Notes: generated by a model from the sequence alone, not told the origin. DNA of 64,000 bases from Agelas oroides (GCA_949130485.1 OX422197.1:6924991-6988990); one strand, 5' to 3'. Positions 11,728-22,860 are shown, numbered from the stretch's first letter. Translations and numbers: made by a program.

Positions 11728-11792
11728 CCTCATTCCCAGGCTCTCCCCTCGCCCCGGCAAAAAATAAAAACGCGGGGGGAGAGCCTGGTATC
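11728..11792. mobile_element. Short foldback with MITE terminus
   Basis: TAGCCTCATTCCCAGGCTCTCCCC is followed after about 30 bases by GGGGGGAGAGCCTGG, forming a snapback. The outer right end is lost. Confidence 0.55.
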
Positions 11793-12182
11793 GATTTGCA
11801 TGTGATATTGCGGCATGACAACGTCACAGCAATATTTGCAAATGTTGTGACGCAATTGTGTAGCCACGTGATAGGCTGACTCGAGCAGTGCTACTGAAAA
11901 ATTGAGCTACAACTTCGTTGGTGAGACTTCGGCATGGTTTAAACAGCAATGATGGCGGAGAAATACTGAGTGTGGAAGTAAGACTTTACCAATTTACTGT
12001 TACCATGGTCTGCTTTGAAAAGTATTGCCACAAAGCTATGGAGAAAGACTTTACTTTGTTAGCGCTACACTCTGGTGTACAAAATAAACTCACTACCACA
12101 TTTTAAAGCTCCAACATAGCTACACAACAAAAAACGAGCTGTAATAACAAACTCCTGACCTGAGAGTACTTCGCGGCTACTT

Positions 12183-12560
12183 ATCCTCCCTCTTCCCCCT
12201 TCCTCTTTCCTCACCCTTCCTACTCTTCCTTCCTCTTCCCTCTCCCTTTCCCCTTCCTCCTCTTCCCTCTCCTTCCCCTCCCCCTTTTCCCCTACCCTCC
12301 TAACCCTCTTCCCTTTCCCCTTTCTCCTCCCTCTCCTTTCCCTCCCTCTCTTTCCCTCCCTCCCCTCTCGCTCCTCCCTCTTCCTATCCCCTTCTGCTTT
12401 CCTTCCCTTCTCTTTTCCTCCCCTTTCCTCCCTCCCCCTCCCCCTTCTCCCCTCCCACTCTCTCTCCTTCCTTCCACCTCCCTCCCACATTTTCCTTCCC
12501 TCTCCCTTTCTCCCTCCCCACTCTTCTCCCCCTTTCATTTTCTCCTTCTCCCTTCCCTTA
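12183..12560. repeat. Long polypyrimidine tract
   Basis: Nearly 380 bases are almost only C and T on the plus strand, the longest such tract in the window. A Glu/Arg/Gly-rich open frame on the other strand follows from composition alone. Confidence 0.9.
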
Positions 12561-12876
12561 CCTATCCCTAGTCCTTGACAGATTATGCTATTTTATTGGC
12601 CTATTACCTTCATTCATGACTTATTCATTGCAATTTGCCCCATTATTCTCAATTATGCTTCTCCTAGAGATGATTGTTGCTGGTGGTGCTTTTATTGGCC
12701 GATTACCTTGAGGATTATGAGAAACACTAAAACATCACATGACTATTAGCTCTTTAATTGCATTCCTAAGCCAATTAAGCACACTAAAGCTGCATTTATC
12801 TCCCTCCTTATTGAATTTAACTTGAGGAGTAGCTTCATCATGATATGCAGTGACCAAATTTCAAATGTGAACACCC

Positions 12877-13125
12877 TCTCATTCTCTCCGTCTCCATCCA
12901 TTTTTCCTCTTCCCACCCTTCTCCTTCCTCCCCCTCCTTTTCACTCTTGTTTCCTTCCCTATTTCTTTCTCTTCCTCCCTCTTCTCTCTTTCCCTTCTTC
13001 CCTGCTTCTCCCCTCTCCCCCTCTTTCCTCTTGCTTCACCTCTTCCTTTCTTTCCTCCTTATCTGTCCCCCCTTTTCCCCCCTCTCCTCGTTCCTCCCCC
13101 CTGCTCCCTTCCCTCCTCCACAATG
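12877..13125. repeat. Polypyrimidine tract
   Basis: About 250 bases are C/T-rich on the plus strand, with few purines. Confidence 0.85.
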
Positions 13126-13856
13126 TTCTCTCTAAACCTTTCCAGAGTTGGGGTGTGTCATTTGGTTTGAATGATGTTCTTAATACTAATGCGATAACAA
13201 TATGAGACTTGTGTGTGCAAGTGTGACCCACTATGAACTATATCGTTTGGTGACATTGTGAGGGGGTGGGGTGTGTGGATGTACATATACTACATGGTCA
13301 GGGTTTTAGCTAAGGAAAAATGTTAGGAGTGGCAAATAGCAGAGAGTGTGCGGCAGTTTGCAGTATGCAAGAGTTTGAGAAGGGGAAGGTGTACGTACTG
13401 TGCCATCCTCAATTATTGCATATCAAGCATGGTACTAGCTGTAGTAGAAGTAGGATGTGGTTGATGTTAGTACTCCATTTATTCTGTTACTCAAATTACA
13501 CTCTTATCAAGCAATATCTGAGTCATAATATTGTGATGTAATGATATAGTCAATCTCTTGGAGGGAGAAGCTAGACTGAGGGGTAAGCTTCTCTTCCTCG
13601 TAGATACAACCCTGCTGGTACAGTTCACATGTTTATGGGAGTTACCAGCCTAAGCAAAGAGACCAAACATTGACACTAAAGTTTGGTTAATGGGAGGTTT
13701 CTCGTAGGCAATTCACCTCTAGTGTAACACTGGAATCTGGTGTTACTCAGAAAGTGGCTCATGTCAGTCCCTGCACTGCACAGATGTGTGACCACAAACA
13801 AACAGTAATTATTTTGAAGGGTCATGTTTTAGAGGTGCTCTTTGTTTCCCGTCCAG

Positions 13857-14013
13857 AGGAAGAAGTTGTTGGAAGCAAGTGGAAACTCGCCAGCAGAATT
13901 GATTGAGTTGGAACAAGAGATTAAGGAGGCTAAAGAGAGGCAAGAACAATGCCAGCAGGCGATAAATTCCTGCAAGGAAAAACTCCAGAGGACATCCAAA
14001 GAACAAGATGATG
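13857..14013 (+). CDS. 157-bp coiled-coil exon of Roc/death gene
   Basis: The acceptor is TTTCCCGTCCAG and the donor GTAAGA. The frame enters in phase 0 and leaves with one base over (GAT GAT G). It encodes about 52 residues beginning RKKLLEASGNSPAELIELEQ, with heptad-like spacing of Leu/Ile and many Glu/Lys, so it is a coiled coil. The leftover G joins the AA at the start of the exon at 18,662 to give GAA (Glu), which puts the coiled coil in frame with the GTPase. That junction is the main reason to merge the two parts into one gene. The protein family of the coil was not recognised. Confidence 0.7.
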
Positions 14014-14356
14014 GTAAGATAAATGAAATGTACCTGTCATGGCCCAGAGGCATATACATTGTACACACACAGAATTGTAGTGTTGATTAGTACTTGTACA
14101 ACTGATTATCTCACTAGCCCCATATTTGAAAATAAGCTAATTGGAGTTCTGATAGCTAGCACATACTGAACTTAACAACTGTGTATTGTTGGTTTGGACT
14201 AGTTTGTCTATTACCACTGCTGAATTTAACAATTATGAGAGAAGACTCATGACTATGTAGATTAGTACAAGGCATGCACTACATACATGTCCACAACACT
14301 GGTTTGACTGTTTGCATCATTTGTTATCCTATTTATACCAAATGGTATTAGACTAA

Positions 14357-14719
14357 CAGCCCGTTTACACTACGTAGCGGTACCAGTGGGATCGCTCCAG
14401 TTTGATCCGGGAAGTGTGTTTACACTGAGGGCGTTGTCAGTGTGCAACGGGATTTAAAACCGGAAAGTCTCCGCATCGGTCCAATTTGTAGCCATTTCGA
14501 CCAACACGTGCGTGGCAACCAGTCGCGTGTGCCCAACGGGTTCGACCTCATTCGATTGCGTTTACACCAGGAGCGGGATCGCTCCAGTTCGATCCAGTTC
14601 GACGGGGGTTGTAGGTCCTGTTTGGAGCGGTTCGGTGCGGTTCGGTTCGCGTTTACATTATGAGATAACTCGAACCGAGTTGAACTGTTTCGATCCAGAG
14701 CACTGGTGTAAATGGGCTG
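14357..14719. mobile_element. PIF/Harbinger-type MITE
   Basis: Termini CAGCCCGTTTACAC and GTGTAAATGGGCTG are inverted repeats, flanked on both sides by TAA (14,354-14,356 and 14,720-14,722). A 3-bp TWA target duplication is typical of PIF/Harbinger. The interior contains further GATCGCTCCAGTTCGATCC-like repeats and no transposase. Confidence 0.8.
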
Positions 14720-14722
14720 TAA

Positions 14723-15181
14723 GTTGGATTACATGGAATTGACAACTGGACATTGTACTAGATTGAATCCTAATACATTTTATCTAAATAGGGTAATAGA
14801 TAATTAATGCAAACCATTGGCTGTGGGCTAGTATTTGATGCACACCTTGTAATACTCTAATAGCCACCAGTTCTCCGGCAGCTAAGAGTCACTTTTGCTC
14901 TGAACGGAAGAGAGGGGACAACTTCGGTCCCAGCCAGCTTCCTTGGTTTAGAGTGCCCCCCTCAGTGTTGTTGTTGGAGTTCATTAAAGAAAAAGGGTCT
15001 GGGAGAACACTTTTTTCCTGCTAAAATGGTCCCCTCTGAAAATTTTGGGTTCCCTGTAGAAGTCTTGGGGGGTCTACAACTGGCTTGATATCTATACTAC
15101 TTTACCACTCACTTAAAATACCATATTAGATAGCATCATACACATATTTGTGATACAGTAACTAAAAATCAGCAAGGCGAA
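14723..15181. other. No gene recognised (intron)
   Basis: I see no splice-flanked open frame or repeat here. It lies in the intron between the coiled-coil exon and the GTPase exon. Confidence 0.4.
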
Positions 15182-15900
15182 ATGACTACTGCTTGCAAAC
15201 CAATGTGTTTTCAGGGACAGATATTAGGGTCAACTGCAACACAAAGTTCTGCATGGTACCAAGTCTTGCAGCATGCATGTGCACTCAATCTGTGTCCTAT
15301 GAATTTCAGGATGATGGCAGCAGCAGTATTTACCCCGCACACATGCGCAAGCGGTAAAGTGATTGGTCGTGTCCGTCTGTTGTCATCATTGTTGTTGTCT
15401 GTCAGCACAAAAACAGTTCTCCAGATCTGTGAAATTCTGCCTTGTCTGTGCTCTTTGCTAGATACACTCTACAAGCACTTAAAATCCTGTTGTTTGAGCA
15501 ATGGCATGCCTATTGACCACACCCAGGTACCTGGCCGCATGTTAATTAATGTACAATGTGAGCTGACGGTTTCAGTGTTTCTAGGGTTCACTATACAACG
15601 TGCTTTTGTGAGCCAATGGTATGTGCTGTACAGAGCTCTAGTTTGTCCTGTGTTTTAATCTTCAATCTTCTTTGACAGGAAACATTGTCATCTTTCCTTT
15701 TGTTTGGCATCTCCAAAGATGTCTTCTTATCTGTGCCTGGTCAAATAGGAACTGTTTGGGATTTTGCCCAAGAACCACGGCAAAAGCCACAGCAAACAAT
15801 CCACAGTCATGTTCCTGAGAGCATGTGTATAATTTTACTTGATGGTGTGGCTAATAGGGTAGTGATTTGTTGCTTGAAGTTGGTCAAGGGACATGGGTAG
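15182..15900. other. Unassigned open sequence
   Basis: A plus-strand frame is open for about 158 codons (15,182-15,658) and a shorter one follows. Composition is Cys/Leu-rich with no motif I recognise. Because decayed retrotransposon ORF1 on the minus strand begins just downstream, this may be more of that element, but I cannot show it. Confidence 0.25.
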
Positions 15901-17400
15901 AGTCTGTCATACATAAGAATATCATACATATGCACCTACTGGCTGGAATCCATCAGCAAGAGTCATACTCTTCAGTACAGATTGTGCCGCATCAAAGATT
16001 GCATCTGTAAGTCAAGCTGTCCTGCTTAACAAAATGTATCATGCTTCTCCAAGGTATAGTGTTTGGTTTAACCTGTTGCTGTTGGGATCCTGCAGGCTGG
16101 CCATGAGGACTGTGACCTTCTAAATCTTCTGGTATCTCCAGCAACATGCTTTTGAGAGCCACCTTTTGCGAAACATAGCCTGTTGAGTGGACTTGTTTTT
16201 CCTTTTCTGAGTGTTCTTGGTAGCATGATTATTTTCTTCTGTGGTTGATTCCTTGCTTTCTCATTTCAGCAACCAGTCTACACCAGTGCTTTCTCTCCTC
16301 TGGAGAGTGGTGTTCAGCTAAAAATAGCCTTGTCCCTCTGAGTGCTTTTGCTGATCTGAGCAATTGGAGCTTCTCTTCTGTCAACTTCAGCGTGACACAG
16401 GATCAAACATGTTTTTCCCTGTTCTTGCTCTCCTACATGGTGTGTTTCAGTAGGTTCAACTGCTTTTTGATAACCTCTACTACTTTGTCCTTGGCTTCAT
16501 TAACACTTCCCCCTCGTGAACAAGGTTTTAGTTTCTCTTTACCCTCTCTTTTCTTTTCTAATCTAGCTTGTTTGGAGTATAGGGTACCCACTTTGGAGTG
16601 CAGCAGCTCCAGCCATTGATCTTGGGCTCTATATGTGCTTAATTTTGTTTTACCTTATTCCCTTTTGCTTTGGGTCTCACGTCTGGTGTTCATAGTATGC
16701 TACTATGAACTTTCACACTGTGGCTTATAGTCCAGGGATGCAATCTTGGCTACTTGCTCATCTTTGTTTTTCTGTGAGCTGTTGGAGGATCACCTTTTCC
16801 CTATTTTTGCACCTAGCCTCTGCATCATAGATGTCTTGTTGTTATTTTAAAACCTTTTCGCTCAGCTCCAAGACTAGTAATATTAGAGCTTCTTTGTCAT
16901 TCCTTTGTACACATTTCAGAGATGGATTTAATTTCTCAAACACTGCTGTATATATTTCCTTACCTTCCTCTGTGTGCTGGGGCATTCTGTACTCACTGTT
17001 TCCATCCACTGGTATTTTAGTGTGCTCATGGCTCGAGAATGTGCTTGCAAAGCCAAGGGTCTCTGGAACCTGCCAACCTGTTGTAATCTCTGTTAGAGAG
17101 CTTAGCACACTTTGGGTGGAACCAGCATGTGAAGTCTTCTTCACAGAAGATCCCATTCCCTTTTGTCCTTCACTGGCATGTCACAAACACAACACAGATA
17201 AGGTCATTGATGTCTACAGGTTCCCCAAGCTCGCTCGCTCCGGTTCCAGAGCTCGTTGCTTCTTCTGCCATTTTTTGTTTCACAGCTGGTGGCTGTGGCC
17301 TGGCAGCCTTGCCCTTTGTTTGCCTTGTGCATCAAAACATGATGATATAACTGCATACATCATACTTAGGAAAGTATGCCGCAGAGTGCAGCCCTAAAAG
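15900..17400 (-). pseudogene. Decayed retrotransposon ORF1 (PHD-like, coiled coil)
   Basis: Reading the minus strand from about 17,400 down, an open stretch encodes a Lys/Pro-rich segment, then MAEEATSSGTGASELG, then a zinc-finger-like block with CEEDFTCWFHPKCAKL and DPWLCKH. That spacing (C-x5-C-x2-H-x2-C, then W-x-C) is PHD-like. A Glu/Lys/Leu-rich, coiled-coil-like region follows. At least one frameshift lies in the finger and several stops lie further on. PHD plus coiled coil is typical of ORF1 proteins of CR1/L2-type non-LTR elements. It is antisense to the host gene in its intron and not functional. Confidence 0.55.
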
Positions 17401-17657
17401 GCATCATCCTACTTCTTTTCATGCTAGACAGTTGTTGAAAGTCCATACCAGTATGACTATATATATGCTTGTGAGAACATTAACTTTTCAGCACCCCAAC
17501 ACTCCATTTTATGCAAGATATAGTTCCAGTCTACATTATGTTTTCAACACTTTGTAGTGTCAGAAGTTCAAATTGTAGAGCAGTATCAATGAGTATGTGT
17601 GTTCAAAGTTTGTGACAGGTGTGTGAAGTCTTAGTGGCATGTCCAGTAACTGCCATC

Positions 17658-18153
17658 CAGTACACAACCACTGGTAATTTTATGTTCATAACCTTATCTG
17701 TAACTCATGGTATAGTTACAGATCTCATGTGGATTGATGAAACCCTTTGTGAGTTAAGGCTGTCACACAAACCAGTATACATGTCTGTACACACCAAAAT
17801 TTTCATTAGAAGGAGAGATCGTATTCTTCACTCCTTTCTTGATTGTCTATAGTTGCTGAGTCAGTTTTAATGTTTTTTTTTTTTTTCAGTCCATGAAATT
17901 ATGCTCCACATGCATGTTCTGTACACAACCACTGGTGTTAGATGATCGCAAAGTTATCTGTACTCATGGTATAGTTACAGATCGCATGTGGAGTGATGAA
18001 ACCCTTTGAGTTAAGGCTCTCACACAAACCAGTATACATGTCTCTGCACACCAAAACTTTCACTAGAAGGGGTGATCATGATCACTCCTTCTTGGTTGTC
18101 TAGTTGCTTCCATTTTAATGGGTTTTTTTCAGTCGATGAAATTATGTTCCACA
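17658..18153. repeat. Direct duplication of about 250 bp
   Basis: Unit 1 starts near 17,658 and unit 2 near 17,920. Both run from GTACACAACCACTGGT through CATGGTATAGTTACAGAT, GATGAAACCCTTTG and CACAAACCAGTATACATGTC, and end with a T-run followed by CAGTC(C/G)ATGAAATTATG. The copies differ by substitutions and indels. Confidence 0.85.
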
Positions 18154-18263
18154 GGCATAGTCTGCTGCATCTGTGGTGTTATACAACTGCTTTCGGCCAG
18201 TCCAGATACATTTGTTTATGGTGCAAGGATACCATTAGTATTAGGACAGCTGGAATGCCAGTC

Positions 18264-18512
18264 TCAGCAAGAACGTACCATAAGCGAGGCAATCTTTGTA
18301 TCAACACAGCACACAACAAACTCTTTGGAGTTGTCTGCGGAAGTGGCCTCACCTTGGAATTGCCAATGGTGGATGATGGCATCAACGTAGTGTCGTAGAT
18401 CTTCTGGGAAAGTATTAGCAGCTTTTCTGTCAATGAAGTGAACTAGGGGAGTGGCATACTTACTGCTGAGGGCGTCATCAGAATACTGCCATCCATTAAA
18501 ATTTGTCAACAC
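18264..18512 (-). pseudogene. Minus-strand open frame, unrecognised
   Basis: A minus-strand frame of about 82 codons contains FIDRKAANTFPEDLRHYVDA and HHWQFQGEATSADNSKEFV. The composition looks like real protein, and a second open minus frame overlaps downstream. I cannot name the family. Its position inside an intron of a plus-strand gene suggests a mobile-element fragment. Confidence 0.3.
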
Positions 18513-18661
18513 AAAAATTTTTGATCATGCAATTTTACTTCTAATATCTCTCTAAGGCAGGCAACTATGCTAAACATTTTCTGCTGTACTTTACATGTAA
18601 TTAAAAAGTTTTACCTCAATTAAAACCTACAGTTTAGAGACTGTTATTTTTCTTCCAACAG

Positions 18662-20770
18662 AATCAAAGCGTTTCTTAGAAAAAGCATTGCGAAAAGGAC
18701 ATATACTAGCGCGCATGACAAAGTGTATCTTCACAGGATACGCTGGAGCTGGAAAAACGAGTCTTCTATGTCTTCTGCTTGGTGTGAAGTCGCCTACCGT
18801 TCGGTGTAGCACACCATGTGCTGAGAGCCCCATTCGTGTCGTTTCAGGGACTCGAATACAGTTACTTGGTGAAGGGTGGGTCAAAGTGAGCATTAAAGAG
18901 TTAGAGGAGATGGTGGCGAGTTACATACCAATCCTGTGCGACACTGTTCCAGATGAGGTGGTTCCAACTGAAGTGCGTGAGTCCCTCTTCCAACAACAAC
19001 AATCAAGTGATGTTACTCGGGATAAGGCTACACCCACCTCCCAAGATCAGGCTGGAACCACTTTCCAAGATTCAGCATCATCCATCTCCCTGGATCGGAC
19101 CACTAGCTCAACTTCAGATGCTCCAAAACAGGCCACTACTAGCTTACTGGATGATCTGGTGAAGCGATTGAATCAACTTGCCATGGAAAGCACCAAAGAG
19201 TCAGAAGAATCCAGAGATTTTAGTAATGCGAACTGGATTCACCTGATTGACAGCGGTGGCCAGCCACAATTCTATGACCTCCTTCCCATCTTCATTCGTC
19301 ACACCTCCAGTATTGTCCTTGTCCAACGACTCTGTGATCGCCTTAATGAGCATCCCATAGTCGAATACTATGATGAGGAGGGCAATCCCATTGGTACGCC
19401 ATACCGCTCTCTCTTCACAAACCTGGAGATTCTGATGTGCTTGACACGCGCAATGCACTCACATCCAACTGAAGGCAAGTATCCAAGGATCATGTTAGCT
19501 TGCACACACAGGGATATGGAGGAAAAATGCACTGAAACACGAGCTGAGAAGAACCAGACACTCTTCAAGCTTCTCCATCCTCTTTTTCGCAAAGACCTCG
19601 TACTCTATGGAGATGCTATGGAGCCCATTTTCCCTCTGAATACAAAAGAACCAGATGAAGAAGACAAGAGAGTTGCCAAGCTTCTGAGGCAAGCAATCGA
19701 GAGCTCTGCCTCTGATCCAGTCAAGATCCCACTTTGGTGGTACTTCCTGGAAATAGCCTTAGGAAGGCTAGCAGCTATGCTAGGCAGAAGAATCCTGAGT
19801 CGAAATGAATGTCTTTGTATAGCCCACAACTTCGGATTCCCTGAAAAGGAGTTTGACGCTGCGTTGCAGTATTTTCACCAACTCAATATTTGCCTTTACT
19901 ACCCTGACATACTTCCAGATGTGGTGTTCAGTGACCCACAAGTGCCACTGGACAAGGCCTCGGAACTTGTGCAGCATAGCTACAAACTCCAAGAAGGTAA
20001 ACAGGGCAAGAAGTCTGAAGGCCCACAAGAAGCTTTAGAAGCTGAGTGGCTGAAGTTTCGAGATCAGGGGATTGTTCAACTACGCTTTCTTGAAAAGTTT
20101 CCACAACACTACAGAGAGGGACTTTTCACTCCACCCGATCTACTCGAACTATTTGAACATCTTTTGATCTTTGCTCCCCTCACAAGCAATGAATACTTCA
20201 TGCCCTCACTGCTACAGATGCTCCCTCCTGAGAAGCTTGAGGAGTACCGTGCTCCCTACTCCTCACCAGCAGCTCCTCTTATCATCCACTTTCCTCATGG
20301 TTGGCCTCGTAGTGGAATCTTCTGCTGCTTGGTGGTGTTCCTGATCAACCACTGTCAGTGGCAGGTCTTACTTCCAGACACAGGATCTCCCATCCTCATT
20401 GCTCGAAACTGTGTCAAGTTTAGAATTCCCCGTAGCGCTTGCACAGTCATGCTCATCGATTCGTATGCTAATTTTGAGGTCCATATCAGTGCCCCATCAC
20501 CAGTTTGCCGCAAGATGTGCCCCACCATTCGAAACCTGATATTTGACGGGATCGATGCAGCTGCTACTAATCTTCGGTATAATAATTCAACGCCGCAAAT
20601 TGCCTTTATGTGCACTCACACTCACAGTGGCAATGGTCAGACTAGCAGCAGCAAACCAAGTATTCCACCACATGCAGCAACCATTACAGAAGACCAGGAG
20701 TACTTGGAGTGCACCATAGATGCACAGTTCGGAGAACTGACTGAGAGGGAGAAAGTATGGCTCCAACCAG
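18662..20770 (+). CDS. Roc GTPase plus COR-like exon
   Basis: This 2.1-kb exon encodes a Ras-of-complex-type GTPase followed by a COR-like region, expected to act as a nucleotide-dependent switch in signalling. G1/P-loop GYAGAGKTS is at 18,736-18,762, the G3 motif DSGGQ at 19,249-19,263 and a G4-like THRD at 19,504-19,515. Downstream, LWWYFLEIALGRLAAMLGRR and VVFSDPQVPLDKASELV fit a COR-like winged-helix region. G1 and G3 are separated by about 160 residues, far more than usual, including a Ser/Thr/Gln-rich stretch at about 19,000-19,150. The acceptor TTCTTCCAACAG ends at 18,661. The first in-exon ATG (about 18,715) is too close to the P-loop to be a convincing start, so an upstream exon is needed. 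The donor is CAACCAG|GTAATT with one base over, which matches the downstream exons. Confidence is high for the GTPase and moderate for COR. Confidence 0.85.
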
Positions 20771-20857
20771 GTAATTATAATAATAGCTCCTGCTGCATGT
20801 ATTTCATAAGATTCATGAGTGATGAAACTTTAGATTTCATGTATTTCCACTCAGCAG

Positions 20858-20932
20858 GTGCAGTAGTAACTCCACACACAGGACCCTCTCAACCTCCATC
20901 AAACCCTCCCTCCACTACAGTTGACAAACCTA
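20858..20932 (+). CDS. Optional Pro/Thr-rich linker exon
   Basis: A 75-bp exon follows TTTCCACTCAGCAG and precedes GTAAGC. It enters with two bases and leaves with one, so it can be included or skipped without frame change between the GTPase exon and the 21,349 exon. It encodes AVVTPHTGPSQPPSNPPSTT and VDKP. The tandem acceptor TCAG/CAG allows a 3-base alternative start at 20,855. The intron before it is only 87 bp and stays open, so intron retention is also possible. Confidence 0.6.
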
Positions 20933-21348
20933 GTAAGCCTCTCACCAGCTGGGTCCACTACAGAGTAGATACGTTAATTTATGAATACAGATTATTCCCC
21001 ATCACAGCTAAAAAGCCAACTCTAAGCCAGGAAGCTCTTGCAACGTTTTCATCTTTCTAGTAGTACCATGCTAATCTCATTCTTAAAAGTGGCAGACATT
21101 CTAGAGAGTTGTTAGGTTAACCTTAGGTGCAAAACTTGTGCTTGCTATCTCAGAATGGGTTCTTGAGTAGCTGGTATTACTGTTGTAATACAGCATATCC
21201 TTCAAGATGGTATTTCAAGCTTTAGGTACATGGACATATGAAGTCCAATGGGTCTATGGTGGTTTGCATGCATTGATAATCTGCACAAGTAAATTTAAAT
21301 TTATGTTACAGTTCTACCTATTTAAACACAATGTTATGTGTTTTCTAG

Positions 21349-21390
21349 GCACTGACTTCAAGCAGGCTGTGGACAGTACAACAATACTTG
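21349..21390 (+). CDS. 42-bp linker exon before death domain
   Basis: The acceptor is GTTTTCTAG and the donor GTAAGC. It encodes TDFKQAVDSTTIL with split codons at both ends. Its entry phase fits both the GTPase exon (giving Pro-Gly-Thr) and the optional exon (giving Pro-Ser-Thr), and its exit G joins AT of the next exon to give Asp. Confidence 0.75.
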
Positions 21391-21644
21391 GTAAGCTAAA
21401 TAGTCATTTAAGGGTAAGGGCAAAGGTTCTATAAGGAGTACATGTAATCATATCCTCTTTGCTTTCGAGGTTAATTTCTCTAACATAGTCTAGCATGGGT
21501 AGACCTTCCCCCAAGTCATATAAGGGTTAGGGTGGGAGTAAAGTAGCACTTACAGATTTAACATTATTTGAAGTTATGCACATGCAAAACGCTTACTGGT
21601 ATCTGCTTGCAAGTGGTTTATACATAATTTACTACCAACTTTAG

Positions 21645-21826
21645 ATGAAGATGATCTTCATGAGGTGAGGCAAGAAGTGATCGACCTCGCTGGGAAGTGG
21701 CAGGACCTTGGTAGCTCATTGGGTATCCGCATGTCAGACATGGAAGCCATCCAGGATGCCAATCCCCACTCACCAAACAACTGCCTAACGAAGACACTCA
21801 CACGGTGGCTGAGAAAAAATTACAAG
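21645..21826 (+). CDS. Death domain, first part
   Basis: The acceptor CAACTTTAG and donor GTAAAC bound 182 bp. It encodes EDDLHEVRQEVIDLAGKWQD, then LGSSLGIRMSDMEAIQDANP and CLTKTLTRWLRKNYK. The pattern of a W in helix 1, LG..LG, and L..(M/L)..W is typical of death-fold adaptors. It leaves in phase 0 into the final exon. Confidence 0.85.
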
Positions 21827-22251
21827 GTAAACACATGCTGTAGTACAAAGGAAGTAGCAGGGATCAGGCACTTCAAATGTCTGTACAAGACTTCAAAATT
21901 TTGGGTTCCAAGATAGAATATTGTGTGAGCAGTGAAGCATGTAAGTACAGCATAAGATTTGGATGTTATTAGGTTTCCAGCGAAATGTGCGAGATTTCAG
22001 TATGTGGCGACCCCTCAGCAAACTTGAAATAACACCGGTATGGGTAGTATATACTGAATACATTACACAGTAGGCAGTACAAAGTATACTGTTCAACAAT
22101 CCAAGCATCCCAATTTCTATTGGATTATCAAGCACAACAATAGATGCAATGCAGACGGAAATGTTTTGTGACCGACACTAGGGCATAAAAACTGACCTCA
22201 TCTGGTGCTAACATCATTTTAATTTAGTCCTTGTTTGCAAACTGTTTGCAG

Positions 22252-22365
22252 GTGGAGAAGTTTGGGAAGCCGACTTGGAGGAGACTGGTAGAAGCAGTAG
22301 AAGACCGTGTTGGGGGGAACAATCGTGAATTGGCAGAGAAAATAGCTCGCAAACATCCTAGTTAG
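22252..22365 (+). CDS. Death domain, last part, with stop
   Basis: The acceptor TGTTTGCAG lies just before GTGGAGAAG. It encodes KPTWRRLVEAVEDRVGGNNR and ELAEKIARKHPS and ends in TAG. The TW..L..A (helix 5) and N..LA..I (helix 6) spacing completes the death domain. An alternative donor inside the stop region (CATCCTA|GTTAGT) would join the open exon at 22,861. Confidence 0.85.
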   Translation: MEKFGKPTWRRLVEAVEDRVGGNNRELAEKIARKHPS

Positions 22366-22860
22366 TGACTACAATTCTCAAGTAGACATGTTGTCAGAGC
22401 TGATAGCATTTTATTTAGCTTTGTTCCATCTGATCATGTACATGTGTAAATTGTTGTATGTTTTTTTAATGGTTCCAAACACATACCATTTCTTGTGTGT
22501 CATCTACTGCAAACGCATGGTACACTGTAGCGAACTAAAGGATGTACACAAGCATGAATACAACATATACTTTATAATGAAGTGTGCATTGAGAATCACG
22601 TGGAATGGTTTGCCATGTAGAAAAGTAGCAAGCTAGGACCCAGAGAGGAAGTGCAAACAAAACACTTGGCTATTGGGAACACCTACACTGTATTTGTATA
22701 CAATGGTTGTACTTCCACCAGGACAAATTTAGAGATTGGGCCACCGGGAACAAATTGCATGAGATTAGGCTAAAAGTGACAATCACATGCATGTTGGGAA
22801 GTTAGTTTAATTGGGAAATTAAATTTAAAGTACTTAACTCTTGATCTTGTTACTTTACAG

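Larger units (their letters stand above)
5934..13856 (+). other. Long repeat-filled intron of coiled-coil/Roc/death gene
   Basis: This interval joins two phase-0 coiled-coil exons and holds no exon I can support. It contains two related MITEs, truncated 9-bp-TSD MITEs, a 27-bp-arm perfect hairpin, CA arrays and four pyrimidine tracts, all listed separately. Confidence 0.55.

Noticed and set aside
9000-12000. CRISPR-like array among the short repeats
   Set aside because: Repeats are simple-sequence or transposon ends with no regular unique spacers, and the sequence is clearly eukaryotic.
12065-12538. A Glu/Arg/Gly-rich protein on the minus strand
   Set aside because: It reflects a polypurine strand only; no signals support a gene.
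16245-17397. Plus-strand open frames of 124 and 188 codons
   Set aside because: They overlap the minus-strand ORF1 remnant, which contains the PHD-like motif; the plus frames show no motif.
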